DNA of 64,000 bases from Renibacterium sp. (lineage in GTDB: Bacteria; Actinomycetota; Actinomycetes; Actinomycetales; Micrococcaceae): positions 372,001 to 436,000 of the forward strand of contig JAFOLH010000008.1 of NCBI GenBank assembly GCA_017419405.1. The letters run 5' to 3'. The position numbers and the translations under genes are program-made. The notes below the pieces were generated by a model. That model searched no databases, had not been told where the DNA came from, and saw only the letters and a program-made list of their open reading frames with translations. Shown here in pieces: positions 43,589 to 53,267 of this stretch; positions within the stretch are counted from its first letter, which is position 1; each line of letters opens with the position of its first letter.

Positions 43589-44224
43589 GTGACGGACGAA
43601 CGAGCAAATGCCTCCGCGGCGCCCCCGGACCGGGTTCCGCCGTTGAACATCGCCAATGTGCTCACCGTGCTGCGCATTGTCATGGTGCCGTTCTTCGTCT
43701 GGTTCCTGCTAGCCGACGGGCAACAGTACTCCTGGTGGCGCTGGGTCGCGGTCCTGGTGTTCACGGTGGCGATCTACACCGACAAGCTGGACGGCGATTT
43801 GGCCCGGAAACACGGCTTGGTCACCGATTTCGGCAAGATCGCCGATCCGATCGCGGACAAAATGTTGATCGGCGCCGCGTTGATCCTGCTCTCCGCATTC
43901 GGCGAGTTGCCCTGGTGGATCACGGTGTTGATCCTGTTGCGCGAAGTCGGCATCACGGTGCTGCGGTTCGTGGTGATCCGGCACGGGGTGATCCCGGCTT
44001 CCCGCGGCGGGAAAATCAAAACGGTTTTGCAGACGGTTGCGATTTTCCTGTATTTGCTTCCCCTCACCCCGCAATGGCCCTGGCTCGGGATGATCGCCTT
44101 CCTGGTCATGCTGGCCGCGTTCGCGGTGACGTTGTTGACCGGCGTCGACTACCTCGTGCAGGCCGCCAGGCTGCGGCGCTCCGGGAACCAGCCGGCGGAG
44201 GCCCGGGAAGGCGACCGGGGTTGA
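43589..44224 (+). CDS. pgsA: CDP-diacylglycerol-glycerol-3-phosphate phosphatidyltransferase family
   Basis: A 211-residue CDP-alcohol phosphatidyltransferase. The full motif D-x2-DG-x2-AR-x8-G-x3-D-x3-D is met by TDKLDGDLARKHG followed by TDFGKIADPIADK. About five membrane helices follow. It makes phosphatidylglycerol phosphate. GTG 43589 has no ribosome site. cinA starts on TTG within its stop codon. The order pgsA-cinA-clgR is conserved in actinobacteria. Confidence 0.93.
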   Translation: MTDERANASAAPPDRVPPLNIANVLTVLRIVMVPFFVWFLLADGQQYSWWRWVAVLVFTVAIYTDKLDGDLARKHGLVTDFGKIADPIADKMLIGAALILLSAFGELPWWITVLILLREVGITVLRFVVIRHGVIPASRGGKIKTVLQTVAIFLYLLPLTPQWPWLGMIAFLVMLAAFAVTLLTGVDYLVQAARLRRSGNQPAEAREGDRG

Positions 44225-44766
44225 CCGGGGCCCAGGTCGATCTGCCGGAACTCGTCGGCCTCCTGGCCCGACGCGGGTTGACCCTGGCTACGGCGGAATC
44301 GCTGACCGGCGGACAGCTGGCCGCGGATCTGGTTGCAGTCCCCGGGGTCTCCGCAGTTTTCCGCGGTGGTGTGGTCGCATACCAGAACGAGGTGAAGGCG
44401 GCTCTGCTCGGGGTCTCGGAGCGCCTGCTCCAGGAGCGCGGTTCGGTGGATGCCGGCGTCGCGGGGCAGATGGCGCTGGGCGCCTGTGCCGCGACCGGGG
44501 CGCGGATCGGGCTGGCGACCACCGGTGCCGCCGGCCCTGATCCGCACGACGGCAAGCCGGTCGGCACAGTTTTCGTGGCGGTGGCCTTCGACGGCGTGCT
44601 CGAGGTCGCGGAGCACCATTTCGACGGCGGACGGGCGCAGATCCGCAGGCTCGCGGAACAGTCCGCGCTCGCCCTGTTGGCCGCGGTACTGGCCGCGGAT
44701 ACCGGAAGCGCGGCTTCACAGGATTCTCTCGGGAAGCAAGCGGGAACAAAACAAATCGATGGTTAG
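44221..44766 (+). CDS. cinA: CinA C-terminal-domain protein (NMN deamidase type)
   Basis: A 181-residue protein consisting only of the CinA C-terminal deamidase domain. ATAESLTGGQLAADL carries the catalytic region, and GGVVAYQNEVKAALLGV, LATTGAAGPDP and GTVFVAV complete the fold. It probably hydrolyses nicotinamide mononucleotide. The start is TTG 44221, which overlaps the pgsA stop (TTGA). Confidence 0.9.
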   Translation: MTGAQVDLPELVGLLARRGLTLATAESLTGGQLAADLVAVPGVSAVFRGGVVAYQNEVKAALLGVSERLLQERGSVDAGVAGQMALGACAATGARIGLATTGAAGPDPHDGKPVGTVFVAVAFDGVLEVAEHHFDGGRAQIRRLAEQSALALLAAVLAADTGSAASQDSLGKQAGTKQIDG

Positions 44767-44857
44767 TTATTGATTATGTCTGCAGCGGCTGGACAAGCCG
44801 CCTAGGATTAAACCAACGATCCCCATCCTGGGGAACTGACAAGGAGCAACGATACAG

Positions 44858-45292
44858 ATGGTGAAACAACCCGTATCCGTAAACGGCGTAGTTCGCTGGC
44901 GGGATGTGGGTTTGGCAGACGACGCCAAGGTGGCTCCCGGAGCGCATAAAAAGCTGGTGGTGCTTCGCCACGAAATTGGGGACGTTTTGCGAGACTTGCG
45001 TCAGCGCCAAGGGCGGACTCTTCGCGAGGTATCACACAACGCGCGCGTTTCGCTCGGCTATTTGAGCGAAGTGGAGCGCGGCCAGAAGGAAGCGTCCTCC
45101 GAGCTGCTTTCCTCGATTTGTTCGGCTTTGGACGTCCCGCTCTCGCTGATGCTGCGCGAGGTGAGCGACCGCCTCGCGGTTGCCGAGGGAGTGTCGATTC
45201 CGGACACCGTCCCGCAGGAATTCTCCGCCCGTTACGGGCGTACGCTCGACGATGAGTTCTCCGCGGAGTTCCCGGCCCCGGCCTTCAACTAG
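44858..45292 (+). CDS. clgR: ClgR-like XRE-family transcriptional regulator
   Basis: A 144-residue regulator with an N-terminal extension and a helix-turn-helix at about residues 40-95 ([21 protein letters not shown], then [21 protein letters not shown]). This and its place behind pgsA-cinA match ClgR, the activator of clp protease and stress genes. The C-terminal AEFPAPAFN is short and may serve as a Clp-sensitive tail. AAGGAG lies about a dozen bases ahead of the ATG. A GCGGCT/AGCCGC hairpin (44785-44801) precedes the promoter region. Confidence 0.85.
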   Translation: MVKQPVSVNGVVRWRDVGLADDAKVAPGAHKKLVVLRHEIGDVLRDLRQRQGRTLREVSHNARVSLGYLSEVERGQKEASSELLSSICSALDVPLSLMLREVSDRLAVAEGVSIPDTVPQEFSARYGRTLDDEFSAEFPAPAFN

Positions 45293-45300
45293 ACGCACTC

Positions 45301-45369
45301 CCGACGGCGAGGCCGTCGGCTTGGACAAAATAATGAGTGGACCGGCTGATTCGATCAGCCGGTCCACTC
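45301..45369. terminator. Two consecutive hairpins between clgR and the MarR gene
   Basis: First stem 45301-45308 with 45312-45319 (8 bp). Second stem 45335-45349 with 45355-45369 (15 bp, perfect). They separate convergent genes and probably terminate both. Confidence 0.8.
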
Positions 45370-45386
45370 GTTTCTGGTATTCGGGT

Positions 45387-45926
45387 TCAGGCGCCGGGTG
45401 CCGGGGGAGTCGCCTCGTCGTCCTTGGCGGTGTTCTCGAAGTCCTCGTTGAATTTCCCGAGCAGTCTGGCGAATTGCCGGACGTCGGCCGGCGACCATGC
45501 CGCCAAACGGTCGTCCATGGCCTTCTTCCGCGCGGATTGGCTGGTGCGGATCCGATGCGTGCCCTTGCCGGTCAGATTGATCAATTGGGCCCGGCCGTCC
45601 AGCGGGTCGTCCAATTTGTGGATCATGTCGATCTTTTCCAGAAAGGCGATCTGGCGGCTGACGGAAGGCTTTCCGACGCCGATGTTGGCGGCCAGGTCGG
45701 TCAGGCGCATGGGCCCTTCGCGGTCCAGGATCGCCAACAGCCCGTAAGCAGCCGGTTCCAAATCGGGATGCACCTCTCGGGCAAGTTGGTAGGAAACCGC
45801 CCGGGACCGGCGCCAGAGCAGGCTCAGTTGCGCTTCTGCAGATTCGATGGCCGCTTCATCGGGGCTTTCGGAACCAGCGTCCGTGGACGGGGGACTATCT
45901 CGGCGGCCGTTTCTTTGGGTCGTCAT
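45387..45926 (-). CDS. MarR-family transcriptional regulator
   Basis: A 179-residue winged-helix regulator: QLSLLWRRSRAVSYQLA dimer helix, MRLTDLAANIGVGKPSVSRQIAFLEK recognition region split over helix 3-4, and DDPLDGRAQLINLTGKG wing. The start is ATG 45926; a TTG directly before it is in frame but unlikely. A TAGTAT -10 box stands six bases before ATG. Its target may include itself through the ATACTA/TAGTAT dyad. Confidence 0.9.
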   Translation of the reverse strand: MTTQRNGRRDSPPSTDAGSESPDEAAIESAEAQLSLLWRRSRAVSYQLAREVHPDLEPAAYGLLAILDREGPMRLTDLAANIGVGKPSVSRQIAFLEKIDMIHKLDDPLDGRAQLINLTGKGTHRIRTSQSARKKAMDDRLAAWSPADVRQFARLLGKFNEDFENTAKDDEATPPAPGA

Positions 45927-45932
45927 CAAACC

Positions 45933-45957
45933 ATACTAGTCGCTGGAAGGGTAGTAT
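45933..45957. promoter_or_regulatory. ATACTA/TAGTAT dyad with -10 box of the MarR gene
   Basis: ATACTA (45933-45938) and TAGTAT (45952-45957) are perfect inverted repeats. On the minus strand the first is the -10 of the MarR gene. The pair may be a repressor site or two facing -10 elements. Confidence 0.45.
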
Positions 45958-46005
45958 TCTCAGCGATTTGCCGGAAAACACCCAGTCCATGGGAGGATCA
46001 CAGTT

Positions 46006-46227
46006 ATGCGCGTGAGTGAGTTTTGGAGCCTGATGGACGACGAGTTCGGCGCCGGTTACGCCCGTTCGCTCGGCCGGGACCTGGTGCTCACCGACGTCGG
46101 CGGCCGTTCCGCGCTGGAAGCGCTCGAGGCCGGGATCGACCCGAAAGCGGTCTGGCTCGCGGTCTGCGATGCCAAAGACGTGCCGCTGCAACGCCGGCTC
46201 GGAAAAGACCGCAAGCCCAAACGCTGA
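46006..46227 (+). CDS. DUF3046 protein
   Basis: A 73-residue protein starting MRVSEFWSLMDDEFG and containing ARSLGRDLVLTDVGGRSA and LEAGIDPKAVWLAVCDA, the DUF3046 pattern. It is found immediately upstream of recA in most actinobacteria; the function is not known. GGGAGG lies nine bases before the ATG. Confidence 0.93.
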   Translation: MRVSEFWSLMDDEFGAGYARSLGRDLVLTDVGGRSALEALEAGIDPKAVWLAVCDAKDVPLQRRLGKDRKPKR

Positions 46228-46268
46228 GCGGGCAGTACCGGGATCGGTGCGACACGCCGGAACGGCAT

Positions 46269-46284
46269 TCGAATATCTGTTCGG
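46269..46284 (+). promoter_or_regulatory. LexA box in the recA promoter
   Basis: TCGAAT-ATCT-GTTCGG matches the actinobacterial LexA site TCGAAC-N4-GTTCGA with substitutions at two edge positions. A -10-like TAGGCT follows at 46292-46297, so the box overlaps the -35 region. The gap 46228-46488 holds no gene; recA has a leader of roughly 190 nt. Confidence 0.8.
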
Positions 46285-46488
46285 ATAGCGGTAGGCTCTG
46301 GAGCAGAAATGAATCGTCTGCATCGTCGGACGCTTGGTGAAAGTTATCCACATTGACTGCGCTTCGCGGAGTACCGAGGGATATTGTCGGTGGCTCCCCG
46401 TAGCGTCTTGGATAACGGATGCGGGAACCCCCGGATCGCAGGCCAGGTACCGACGCGGTATCGGAAAAGAAAGCATCGAGGTGTCACA

Positions 46489-47547
46489 ATGGCAGCATCG
46501 CCAGACCGCGAAAAGGCCTTGGAAGCCGCACTCGCGCAAATCGACAAGCAGTACGGCAAAGGCTCGATCATGCGGTTGGGCGATGAAGTCCGGGCCCCGA
46601 TCGAGACGATTCCCACCGGCTCGATCGCTCTGGACGTCGCTTTGGGCATCGGTGGTTTGCCGCGCGGCCGAGTGGTGGAAATCTACGGCCCGGAGTCCTC
46701 CGGAAAGACCACCGTCGCACTGCATGCCGTGGCCAACGCCCAGCGCAACGGCGGGATCGCCGCGTTCATCGATGCGGAGCACGCCTTGGACCCGGACTAT
46801 GCCGCGAAGCTCGGCGTCGACGTGGACGCTTTGTTGGTCTCCCAACCGGACACCGGTGAGCAGGCGCTGGAAATCATGGACATGCTCATCGGATCGGGCT
46901 CCATCGACATCGTGGTGATCGACTCGGTGGCGGCCCTGGTCCCGCGCGCTGAAATCGAAGGCGAAATGGGCGACAGTCACGTCGGCCTGCAAGCCCGGTT
47001 GATGAGCCAAGCGCTCCGCAAGATCACCGGCCGCTTGAGCCAGACCAAGACCACCGCGATTTTCATCAATCAGCTCCGCGAAAAGATCGGCGTCTTCTTC
47101 GGCAGCCCGGAAACCACCAGTGGTGGAAAGGCGCTGAAGTTCTACGCCTCGGTGCGCATCGATGTCCGCCGGATCCAGACGCTCAAGGAAGGCGCGGATT
47201 CGGTCGGCAACCGGACCAAAGCGAAGATCGTCAAGAACAAGATGGCTCCGCCCTTCAAGGTGGCTGAATTCGACATCATCTACGGCCAGGGCATTTCCCG
47301 CGAGGGCGGCATCATCGATATGGGCGTGGAACACGGAATCATCAAGAAGTCGGGCTCTTGGTTCACCTACGATGGGGACCAGCTCGGTCAAGGCATGGAA
47401 AATTCCCGCCGCTTCCTTCGGGACAACCCCGAGTTGGCCGAAGAGCTGGAACGTTTGATCAAAGAGAAACTCGGCGTCGGCATCAAAGCGGTCAGCGAGG
47501 GCGATGCCGGAACCGCGCCGCAGTTGCGCTCGGTAGACGGAGCCTGA
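46489..47547 (+). CDS. recA: Recombinase RecA
   Basis: A 352-residue RecA without intein. Walker A GPESSGKT is at residues 67-74, loop L1 region [20 protein letters not shown] and L2 region [17 protein letters not shown] are intact. It forms filaments on single-stranded DNA, drives strand exchange and triggers LexA cleavage. ATG 46489 with GAGGTG upstream gives the usual N-terminus. A LexA box lies about 205 bases upstream. recX follows after 150 bases. Confidence 0.97.
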   Translation: MAASPDREKALEAALAQIDKQYGKGSIMRLGDEVRAPIETIPTGSIALDVALGIGGLPRGRVVEIYGPESSGKTTVALHAVANAQRNGGIAAFIDAEHALDPDYAAKLGVDVDALLVSQPDTGEQALEIMDMLIGSGSIDIVVIDSVAALVPRAEIEGEMGDSHVGLQARLMSQALRKITGRLSQTKTTAIFINQLREKIGVFFGSPETTSGGKALKFYASVRIDVRRIQTLKEGADSVGNRTKAKIVKNKMAPPFKVAEFDIIYGQGISREGGIIDMGVEHGIIKKSGSWFTYDGDQLGQGMENSRRFLRDNPELAEELERLIKEKLGVGIKAVSEGDAGTAPQLRSVDGA

Positions 47548-47700
47548 ACTGGTTGACTGAACAACCGGTTCGATGCGCCACTGGTTCAAAAAGCAACTGG
47601 TCCGATGCGTAGCTGGTCGGGTGGTCGAATGGCCGGAGCGAGGCAGGAGAATCGTGATGCGGTTTCACGGAAGTAGCGTCCACCGGGCAGGGGCCGAGTG

Positions 47701-48348
47701 ATGGCGGGCCGCTCCGGATCCCGAGCCGATAAGTCCCGGGCCGCGGGTCGGCGGCGCCCGGGAGCCGGTTCGACTGTCGATGCCGCAGGGCCGGGCGCCG
47801 ATGCGGCTGCAGGCAGAGGCTCCGGCGCTGCCGGCAAAAGTCTCAGCCCGGAGGCCGAAGCCAGGGCGATTGTGCTCCGGCAGCTCACGATGGCGCCGAA
47901 GAGCCGGCATCAATTGGCTGCCAAGCTCGCCGAGCGCGAGGTTCCGGCCGAGGCCGCGAAAGCGGTCCTGGACCGGTTCGAAGAGGTCCGGTTGATCGAT
48001 GACGCCGAGTTTGCCCAGATGTGGGTGCGCTCCCGGGCTCGCAACAAATCGCTGGCCCGGGGTGCACTCCGGCGGGAACTGTCCGAAAAGGGAATCGCCA
48101 AGGAGCTGGCCGAAGCCGCATTGGAACAGCTCAGCGAGACGGACGAGCGAAGCTCGGCGGCAGAGTTGGTAAGGCGCAAATTGCGCTCAGCACGTCCGGC
48201 GCGCGATCGTGAAGAGCTCGACAAACACCGGCGGCGCCTGGTGTCGATGCTGGCTCGGAAGGGCTATTCCTCGGGGCTGGCTTTCGAGGTAGTGAATCGG
48301 GAACTCGGCGAGCTCGAGCCGAGTTCCGATGCTTGGGACACGCTGTGA
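47701..48348 (+). CDS. recX: RecX regulatory protein
   Basis: A 215-residue RecA modulator. A basic, Ala/Gly-rich N-terminal 45 residues precede the three-helix repeats: MAPKSRHQLAAKLAEREV, IDDAEFAQMWVRSRARNKSLARGALRRELSEKGI and RRRLVSMLARKGYSSGLAFEVV. ATG 47701 is chosen; GTG 47698 immediately before it is also possible. The gap after recA (47548-47700) contains short direct repeats of ACTGGT(T/C)C and CGATGCG but no hairpin with a T-run. Confidence 0.9.
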   Translation: MAGRSGSRADKSRAAGRRRPGAGSTVDAAGPGADAAAGRGSGAAGKSLSPEAEARAIVLRQLTMAPKSRHQLAAKLAEREVPAEAAKAVLDRFEEVRLIDDAEFAQMWVRSRARNKSLARGALRRELSEKGIAKELAEAALEQLSETDERSSAAELVRRKLRSARPARDREELDKHRRRLVSMLARKGYSSGLAFEVVNRELGELEPSSDAWDTL

Positions 48349-48400
48349 GAGCTTCCGATGGGCTGCATCATGCGGCTAATCGGGTTAGTCTGAACTACAT

Positions 48401-49669
48401 ATGTTCAAGTTCAGCCTGAGATTGAAGCGTGCGGCGCCGGCTTTTCTGCTTGCCGGCTTGCTTGTGGTGTCCGGATTCGCTGTCTCGCCCGCGCAAGCTG
48501 ATGACGCGCCGCCGAGCGGGTATCCGAGCTGGCAGGATGTGGAGAACGCGAAGCAAAACGCTTCCGCAACCGCTGCCGAGGTGGACAAGATCAATGCACT
48601 CTTGGCGAACTTGCAGGATTCCGCGGTCAGCTTGGGCAATGCCGCGATCCAGGCCTTGAGCGAGTATTCCGCGGCCAAAGCCGAATTGGCGGCGGCAAGT
48701 ACCCGGGTCGAGGTGCTCAACGGCCAATTGCAGCAGGCGGACGCGGCATCGCAGCAGCTCAAAAAAGAAGCCGGAGCGCTGGCTGCCCAGTCGTACAAAG
48801 CCGGCAGCAGCAGCCTCGGGATTTTCTCCGCGATCGACGCGATTCAGTCAACCGACAGTCTGCGGCGGCTGGATCTGGTGAACATCGTCACGCAGAACGC
48901 GGCCGATCTGTACGCGAAGGCTGAATCCGCGCGGAAAGCCACCGCCTCATTGCAGGCGCAGCAGAAACAGGCCGAGGCGGAGCGCAGCCGGCTCAGCGAT
49001 GCCGCCCAACGGTCCTCGGATGCCGCGGCGGCAGCGCAGAAGGCCGTCGAGGACCAGGTAGCCGGGACCAAGACGCAAAGCGATACGCTCAATGCCCAGT
49101 TGGCGTCGCTGAACAACACGGTGCTGGACACCACGCAGAAATACCAGCAGGGCGTCGAAGCCCAACGGGAATACGAGCAAGCTCAGCAGGCGAAGGCGGC
49201 CGCTGCCGCGAAAGCGCAGGCCGAAGCGGATGCGCGTGCGGCACAGGCAGCCCGTGACGCCGCCAAGCCGCAGCCCGGAACCGGGGGTGGGACTCCGCCG
49301 CCGGTTAATCCGCCGACCAATCCGCCGGTGACCCCGCCGACGAATCCGGGTGGCGCGGTGAACAACCCGGCGGGGGCCCAAGCGTTCGCTTCGGCGAATT
49401 TGGGCACCTTCGGCTGGGGACAGGATCAATTCGGCTGCTTGCTGCAACTGTGGAACCGGGAATCGAACTGGTTGACCACGGCGACCAATCCGAGCAGCGG
49501 GGCGTATGGGATCCCGCAGTCGCTGCCGGCTGGGAAGATGGCCTCGATCGGTGCCGACTGGCTGACCAATTACCAGACCCAGGTGATCTGGGGGCTCAAT
49601 TACATCAAGGGCCGCTATGGTTCGCCGTGCGGGGCCTGGGCCCATTCGCAGTCCGTGGGCTGGTACTGA
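48401..49669 (+). CDS. Secreted coiled-coil protein with C-terminal transglycosylase-like domain
   Basis: A 422-residue exported protein. The signal peptide ends near AQADDAP (residues about 30-38). Residues about 45-285 are Ala/Gln/Lys-rich coiled coil, as in peptidoglycan hydrolase regulators. A Pro-rich linker (PPPVNPPTNPPVTPP) leads to a lysozyme-like domain with the candidate catalytic Glu in LWNRESNWLTTATNPSSGAYGIPQ split over the active-site cleft, ending in HSQSVGWY. It resembles the aggregation-promoting/Rpf-type C-terminal domain and probably remodels cell wall. Confidence 0.85.
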   Translation: MFKFSLRLKRAAPAFLLAGLLVVSGFAVSPAQADDAPPSGYPSWQDVENAKQNASATAAEVDKINALLANLQDSAVSLGNAAIQALSEYSAAKAELAAASTRVEVLNGQLQQADAASQQLKKEAGALAAQSYKAGSSSLGIFSAIDAIQSTDSLRRLDLVNIVTQNAADLYAKAESARKATASLQAQQKQAEAERSRLSDAAQRSSDAAAAAQKAVEDQVAGTKTQSDTLNAQLASLNNTVLDTTQKYQQGVEAQREYEQAQQAKAAAAAKAQAEADARAAQAARDAAKPQPGTGGGTPPPVNPPTNPPVTPPTNPGGAVNNPAGAQAFASANLGTFGWGQDQFGCLLQLWNRESNWLTTATNPSSGAYGIPQSLPAGKMASIGADWLTNYQTQVIWGLNYIKGRYGSPCGAWAHSQSVGWY

Positions 49670-49694
49670 TTCCCCGGTTCCGCGGCCCGGGGCT

Positions 49695-49700
49695 TAAGAT
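49695..49700 (+). promoter_or_regulatory. -10 box of miaB, leaderless layout
   Basis: TAAGAT lies six bases before GTG 49707 and no ribosome site is present. Confidence 0.5.
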
Positions 49701-49706
49701 TGGTGA

Positions 49707-51272
49707 GTGACTTTGACCGCCGACCAGCCCGAGACCACAGCATCGCCCATCGGAACCCCGGGCCTGCCCGCCGGGGAATCGACCCGGCGCACCTACCAGG
49801 TGCGTACTTTCGGCTGCCAGATGAACGTCCACGATTCCGAGCGGATGGCCGGATTGCTGGAGAGCTCCGGGCTGGTCCGCGCCGACGGTGAGCTCGCCGA
49901 CGTCGTGGTCTTCAACACCTGCGCGGTACGTGAGAACGCGGACAACAAGCTGTATGGGAATCTGGGTCAGCTGGCCCCGGTCAAAGAAGCCAACCCGGGA
50001 ATGCAGATCGCGGTCGGCGGCTGCTTGGCGCAAAAAGACCGGGACACCATCCTCAAACGCGCGCCGTGGGTGGACGTGGTTTTCGGCACGCACAATGTCG
50101 GTTCGCTGCCGACTCTGCTCGAGCGGGCCAGGCACAATGAGGACGCGCAACTGGAGATCCTCGAATCCCTGGACGTTTTTCCGTCGACCTTGCCGACGAA
50201 GCGCGACGCGGTGTATTCCGGATGGGTATCGATCTCGGTCGGCTGCAACAATACCTGCACCTTCTGCATCGTCCCTTCGCTTCGCGGCAAAGAGCGGGAC
50301 CGCCGGCCCGGGGACATCCTGGCCGAGATCCAGGCCTTGGTCGACGACGGCGCCATCGAGGTGACCCTGCTCGGCCAGAACGTCAATTCGTACGGCGTCG
50401 AATTCGGCGACCGGCAGGCTTTCTCCAAGCTGCTCCGGGCCTGCGGCGAGATTCCGGGCTTGGAGCGGGTCCGCTTCACCAGTCCGCACCCGGCGGCCTT
50501 CACCGATGACGTCATCGAAGCCATGGCGCAGACACCGAACGTGATGCCACAATTGCACATGCCGCTGCAGTCCGGTTCGGACAAGGTGCTCAAGGACATG
50601 CGCCGTTCCTACCGGTCCACGAAGTTCCTGGGCATCCTGGAAAAAGTCCGGGCGCAGATCCCGGACGCCGCGATCTCCACGGACATCATCGTCGGCTTCC
50701 CCGGCGAGACCGAGGCGGACTTCCAGGCCACGCTGGATGTCGTGGCACAGTCGCGGTTCGCCACGGCCTTCACCTTCCAGTATTCGAAGCGCCCGGGCAC
50801 CCCGGCGGCGGATCTGCCGGATCAGCTGCCCAAAGCCGTGGTGCAGGAGAGGTTCGAACGGCTGACCGCGCTGCAGGATCGGATCTGTGCCGAGGAAAAT
50901 GCCCGACAGATCGGCCGCGAGGTGGAACTCATGGTCACCGCCGGCAGCGGCAAGAAGTCCGCCGAGACGAACCGTCTGTCCGGCCGGGCAAAGGACAGCC
51001 GGCTGGTGCATTTCGCGGTTCCGGACGGCGCCGAGGCGCCCCGTCCCGGAGACCTGGTCACCGTGACGATCACCGGGGCTTCGACCTTCCACCTGGTGGC
51101 GGACCCGCTGCCGGGCAGCGTTTACCGGCTGCGCAAATCCCGGGCCGGCGATGCTTGGGACCGTTCGCAAGCGGAATCCTGCGGAGTTCCGGCGCCGGCG
51201 GGGGATTCGCCGGAAGGCAAACGTTCGGTTTCGCTCGGCATGCCGGTGATTCCGGTTCGTGCCGGAGCATGA
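49707..51272 (+). CDS. miaB: tRNA-2-methylthio-N6-dimethylallyladenosine synthase MiaB
   Basis: A 521-residue radical-SAM methylthiotransferase. The UPF0004 domain supplies Cys37, Cys72 and Cys106 for the second cluster. The radical-SAM motif CNNTCTFC has Cys180, Cys184 and Cys187. A TRAM domain lies near residues 415-480 ([15 protein letters not shown]). The C-terminal 45 residues are an extra tail. It modifies A37 together with MiaA, whose gene overlaps the end by 14 bases. Confidence 0.95.
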   Translation: MTLTADQPETTASPIGTPGLPAGESTRRTYQVRTFGCQMNVHDSERMAGLLESSGLVRADGELADVVVFNTCAVRENADNKLYGNLGQLAPVKEANPGMQIAVGGCLAQKDRDTILKRAPWVDVVFGTHNVGSLPTLLERARHNEDAQLEILESLDVFPSTLPTKRDAVYSGWVSISVGCNNTCTFCIVPSLRGKERDRRPGDILAEIQALVDDGAIEVTLLGQNVNSYGVEFGDRQAFSKLLRACGEIPGLERVRFTSPHPAAFTDDVIEAMAQTPNVMPQLHMPLQSGSDKVLKDMRRSYRSTKFLGILEKVRAQIPDAAISTDIIVGFPGETEADFQATLDVVAQSRFATAFTFQYSKRPGTPAADLPDQLPKAVVQERFERLTALQDRICAEENARQIGREVELMVTAGSGKKSAETNRLSGRAKDSRLVHFAVPDGAEAPRPGDLVTVTITGASTFHLVADPLPGSVYRLRKSRAGDAWDRSQAESCGVPAPAGDSPEGKRSVSLGMPVIPVRAGA

Positions 51273-52203
51273 GCCGCCGCACGTGACGGGACCGTCGGGC
51301 GGGGAGCCTGGCCTGATCGCGGTGGTCGGGCCCACCGGGACCGGAAAGTCGGAGCTCGGTCTGCAACTCGCCGAGGAGCTCGGCGGGGAGATCATCAACG
51401 CCGATTCGATGCAGTTCTACCGTGGCATGGACATCGGCACCGCGAAACTTCCCCTGGCCGAGCGGCGCGGTGTACCGCACCACCTGATGGACACCTTGGA
51501 AATCACGGAAGAGGCCAGCGTCGCCCGGTTCCAAGCCGAGGCGCGCCAGGCCATCGCCGATATCCGAGCCCGGGGACTGCACCCGATCCTGCTGGGCGGC
51601 TCCGGGCTGTATGTGCGGGCCGTGCTGGACGTGCTGGAGTTCCCCGGCACCGACCCGAAGCTGCGGCGTCGGCTCGACGCCGAACTGCAACAGGACGGGG
51701 CCGGCGCTTTCCGAGCCCGCTTGCGCGCCGTCGATCCGGAATCCGAGCAGCGGATCGGCGACGACAAACGTCTGGTCCGGGCTTTGGAGGTGTACGAGCT
51801 GACCGGGCGGCCGTTCTCTTCCTTCATGCCCAAGCGGCAATATTTCCAACCGGCTCGTCAAATCGGTTTGAACGGCGACCGCGGAGTGCTGCACGACCGG
51901 CTGGCCCGACGCGTTGACACGATGGTCGAGCAGGGTCTGCTCGCCGAGGTCCGGACCCTGGCCGGGGCCGGCTTGCGGGACGGGCGCACCGCCTCCCGGG
52001 CCCTGGGCTACCAGCAATTCCTGCGCGTCCTCGACGAAGCCGGCTATTCCACTGCCGACGCTGCCGCGGATACCGTGGTGGCGACCCGGCAGTTCGCCCG
52101 GCGGCAGAGCACCTGGTTCAATGCCGACCCGCGGATCAGTTGGTTCGACTTCGCCGACCCGGATTTGTTGCGTTCCGCGCTGGCCCGGATCCGACCGGGC
52201 TGA
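51259..52203 (+). CDS. miaA: tRNA dimethylallyltransferase MiaA
   Basis: A 314-residue prenyltransferase for tRNA A37. The P-loop is [13 protein letters not shown], then [18 protein letters not shown] and the PHHLMD and [11 protein letters not shown] motifs. The C-terminal ARRQSTWFN contacts tRNA. GTG 51259 lies inside miaB; GTG 51283 is an alternative start that would remove the overlap. The two genes are co-expressed and act in sequence. Confidence 0.94.
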   Translation: MPEHEPPHVTGPSGGEPGLIAVVGPTGTGKSELGLQLAEELGGEIINADSMQFYRGMDIGTAKLPLAERRGVPHHLMDTLEITEEASVARFQAEARQAIADIRARGLHPILLGGSGLYVRAVLDVLEFPGTDPKLRRRLDAELQQDGAGAFRARLRAVDPESEQRIGDDKRLVRALEVYELTGRPFSSFMPKRQYFQPARQIGLNGDRGVLHDRLARRVDTMVEQGLLAEVRTLAGAGLRDGRTASRALGYQQFLRVLDEAGYSTADAAADTVVATRQFARRQSTWFNADPRISWFDFADPDLLRSALARIRPG

Positions 52204-52211
52204 GCGATGGC

Positions 52212-52217
52212 TAAACT
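52212..52217 (+). promoter_or_regulatory. -10 box of dapF, leaderless layout
   Basis: TAAACT is six bases before ATG 52224; GGAAG in between is only one base from the ATG, too close for ribosome binding. Confidence 0.5.
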
Positions 52218-52223
52218 GGAAGC

Positions 52224-53159
52224 ATGAATTCATCGGCTGTTGCGGCGGACCTGACGAGCCTGACCGGGGTGGCCTTCAGCAAGGGGCACGGAACCGGCAA
52301 CGACTTCATCCTGATCGCGGATCCCGAGGGGGAGCAGCAGATCAGCGCCGCAGCGGTGGCCGCGGCCTGCGACCGGCACCGCGGGATCGGAGCGGACGGT
52401 CTGATCCGGGCGGTGCGGTCGCAGGCATTGCCTGAGGCGCGGGAGTTGCTGGCCCGGCATCCGGACGCCGAATGGTTCATGGACTACCGCAATGCCGATG
52501 GCTCGATTTCCGAGATGTGCGGCAACGGGGTGCGGGTATTCGTGCAGTTCCTGCTCGATTCGGGTCTGGTCGCATTGGCACCCGGTGACGTGTTGGGCAT
52601 CGGTACCCGGGCCGGAATCAAATGGGTCAGCCGCACCGATCAGGGTTTTGCGGTAGACCTGGGGCCGTGGAGCTTCAGCCATCCGGAGACTGCCTTGGAA
52701 CGCGGCGTGGATTCCCTGGTCACCGCCGATTCCCTCGACGTGACTCGACCAGGTTTGTCGATCAGCACCGGGAATGCGCACACCGTGGTGGCCCTGGCGC
52801 AGCGCAGTGAACTCGACGAGCTGGCGCTGCATCGCGCCCCGGTGGTCGAACCGGCGCCGGAAAACGGTTCGAATGTGGAGTTCGCCCTGCCGCACGACCC
52901 GCTGGTGCTGGACGGCATTGCGGAGATCAGCATGCGGGTATTCGAGCGGGGGGTCGGCGAGACACTGTCCTGCGGCACCGGAGCCTGTGCCGCAGCGGCG
53001 GCCACCCGGTTCTGGGCCGGCGCCGGGGCACCCGACCTCTGGCGGGTCAATGTGCCCGGCGGGGTGCTGGGTGTGCGCTTCTTCACCGCGGCCGACGGCG
53101 AGGAGCACGTGGAACTTTCCGGGCCGGCCGTGATCGTGGCGCAGGGCGTCTTCGGCTGA
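52224..53159 (+). CDS. dapF: Diaminopimelate epimerase DapF
   Basis: A 311-residue cofactor-independent epimerase giving meso-diaminopimelate for lysine and peptidoglycan. The two catalytic cysteines are Cys99 in [13 protein letters not shown] and Cys250 in [22 protein letters not shown] near residue 21 and HTVVAL complete the site. Like dapA it appears to be transcribed without a leader. Confidence 0.95.
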   Translation: MNSSAVAADLTSLTGVAFSKGHGTGNDFILIADPEGEQQISAAAVAAACDRHRGIGADGLIRAVRSQALPEARELLARHPDAEWFMDYRNADGSISEMCGNGVRVFVQFLLDSGLVALAPGDVLGIGTRAGIKWVSRTDQGFAVDLGPWSFSHPETALERGVDSLVTADSLDVTRPGLSISTGNAHTVVALAQRSELDELALHRAPVVEPAPENGSNVEFALPHDPLVLDGIAEISMRVFERGVGETLSCGTGACAAAAATRFWAGAGAPDLWRVNVPGGVLGVRFFTAADGEEHVELSGPAVIVAQGVFG

Positions 53160-53267
53160 GCGGTTCCCGGCGCCGGAGCTCTTCCTGGAAATCGCTGCCA
53201 AAAAGATGGAGTACCCTTTCTGCTTGGCGATGATGCTGCCGAGGCATCAGGCAGAAGGAGCAACAGC

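Noticed and set aside
47548-47700. Short direct repeats (ACTGGTTC, CGATGCG) between recA and recX as a possible mobile or CRISPR-like remnant
   Set aside because: Units are too short and irregular; no flanking inverted repeats or array structure.
48391-48407. TGAAC-N7-GTTCA around the start of the coiled-coil wall protein
   Set aside because: Spacer of seven bases does not fit LexA, and the dyad is partly coding; not enough to call an operator.
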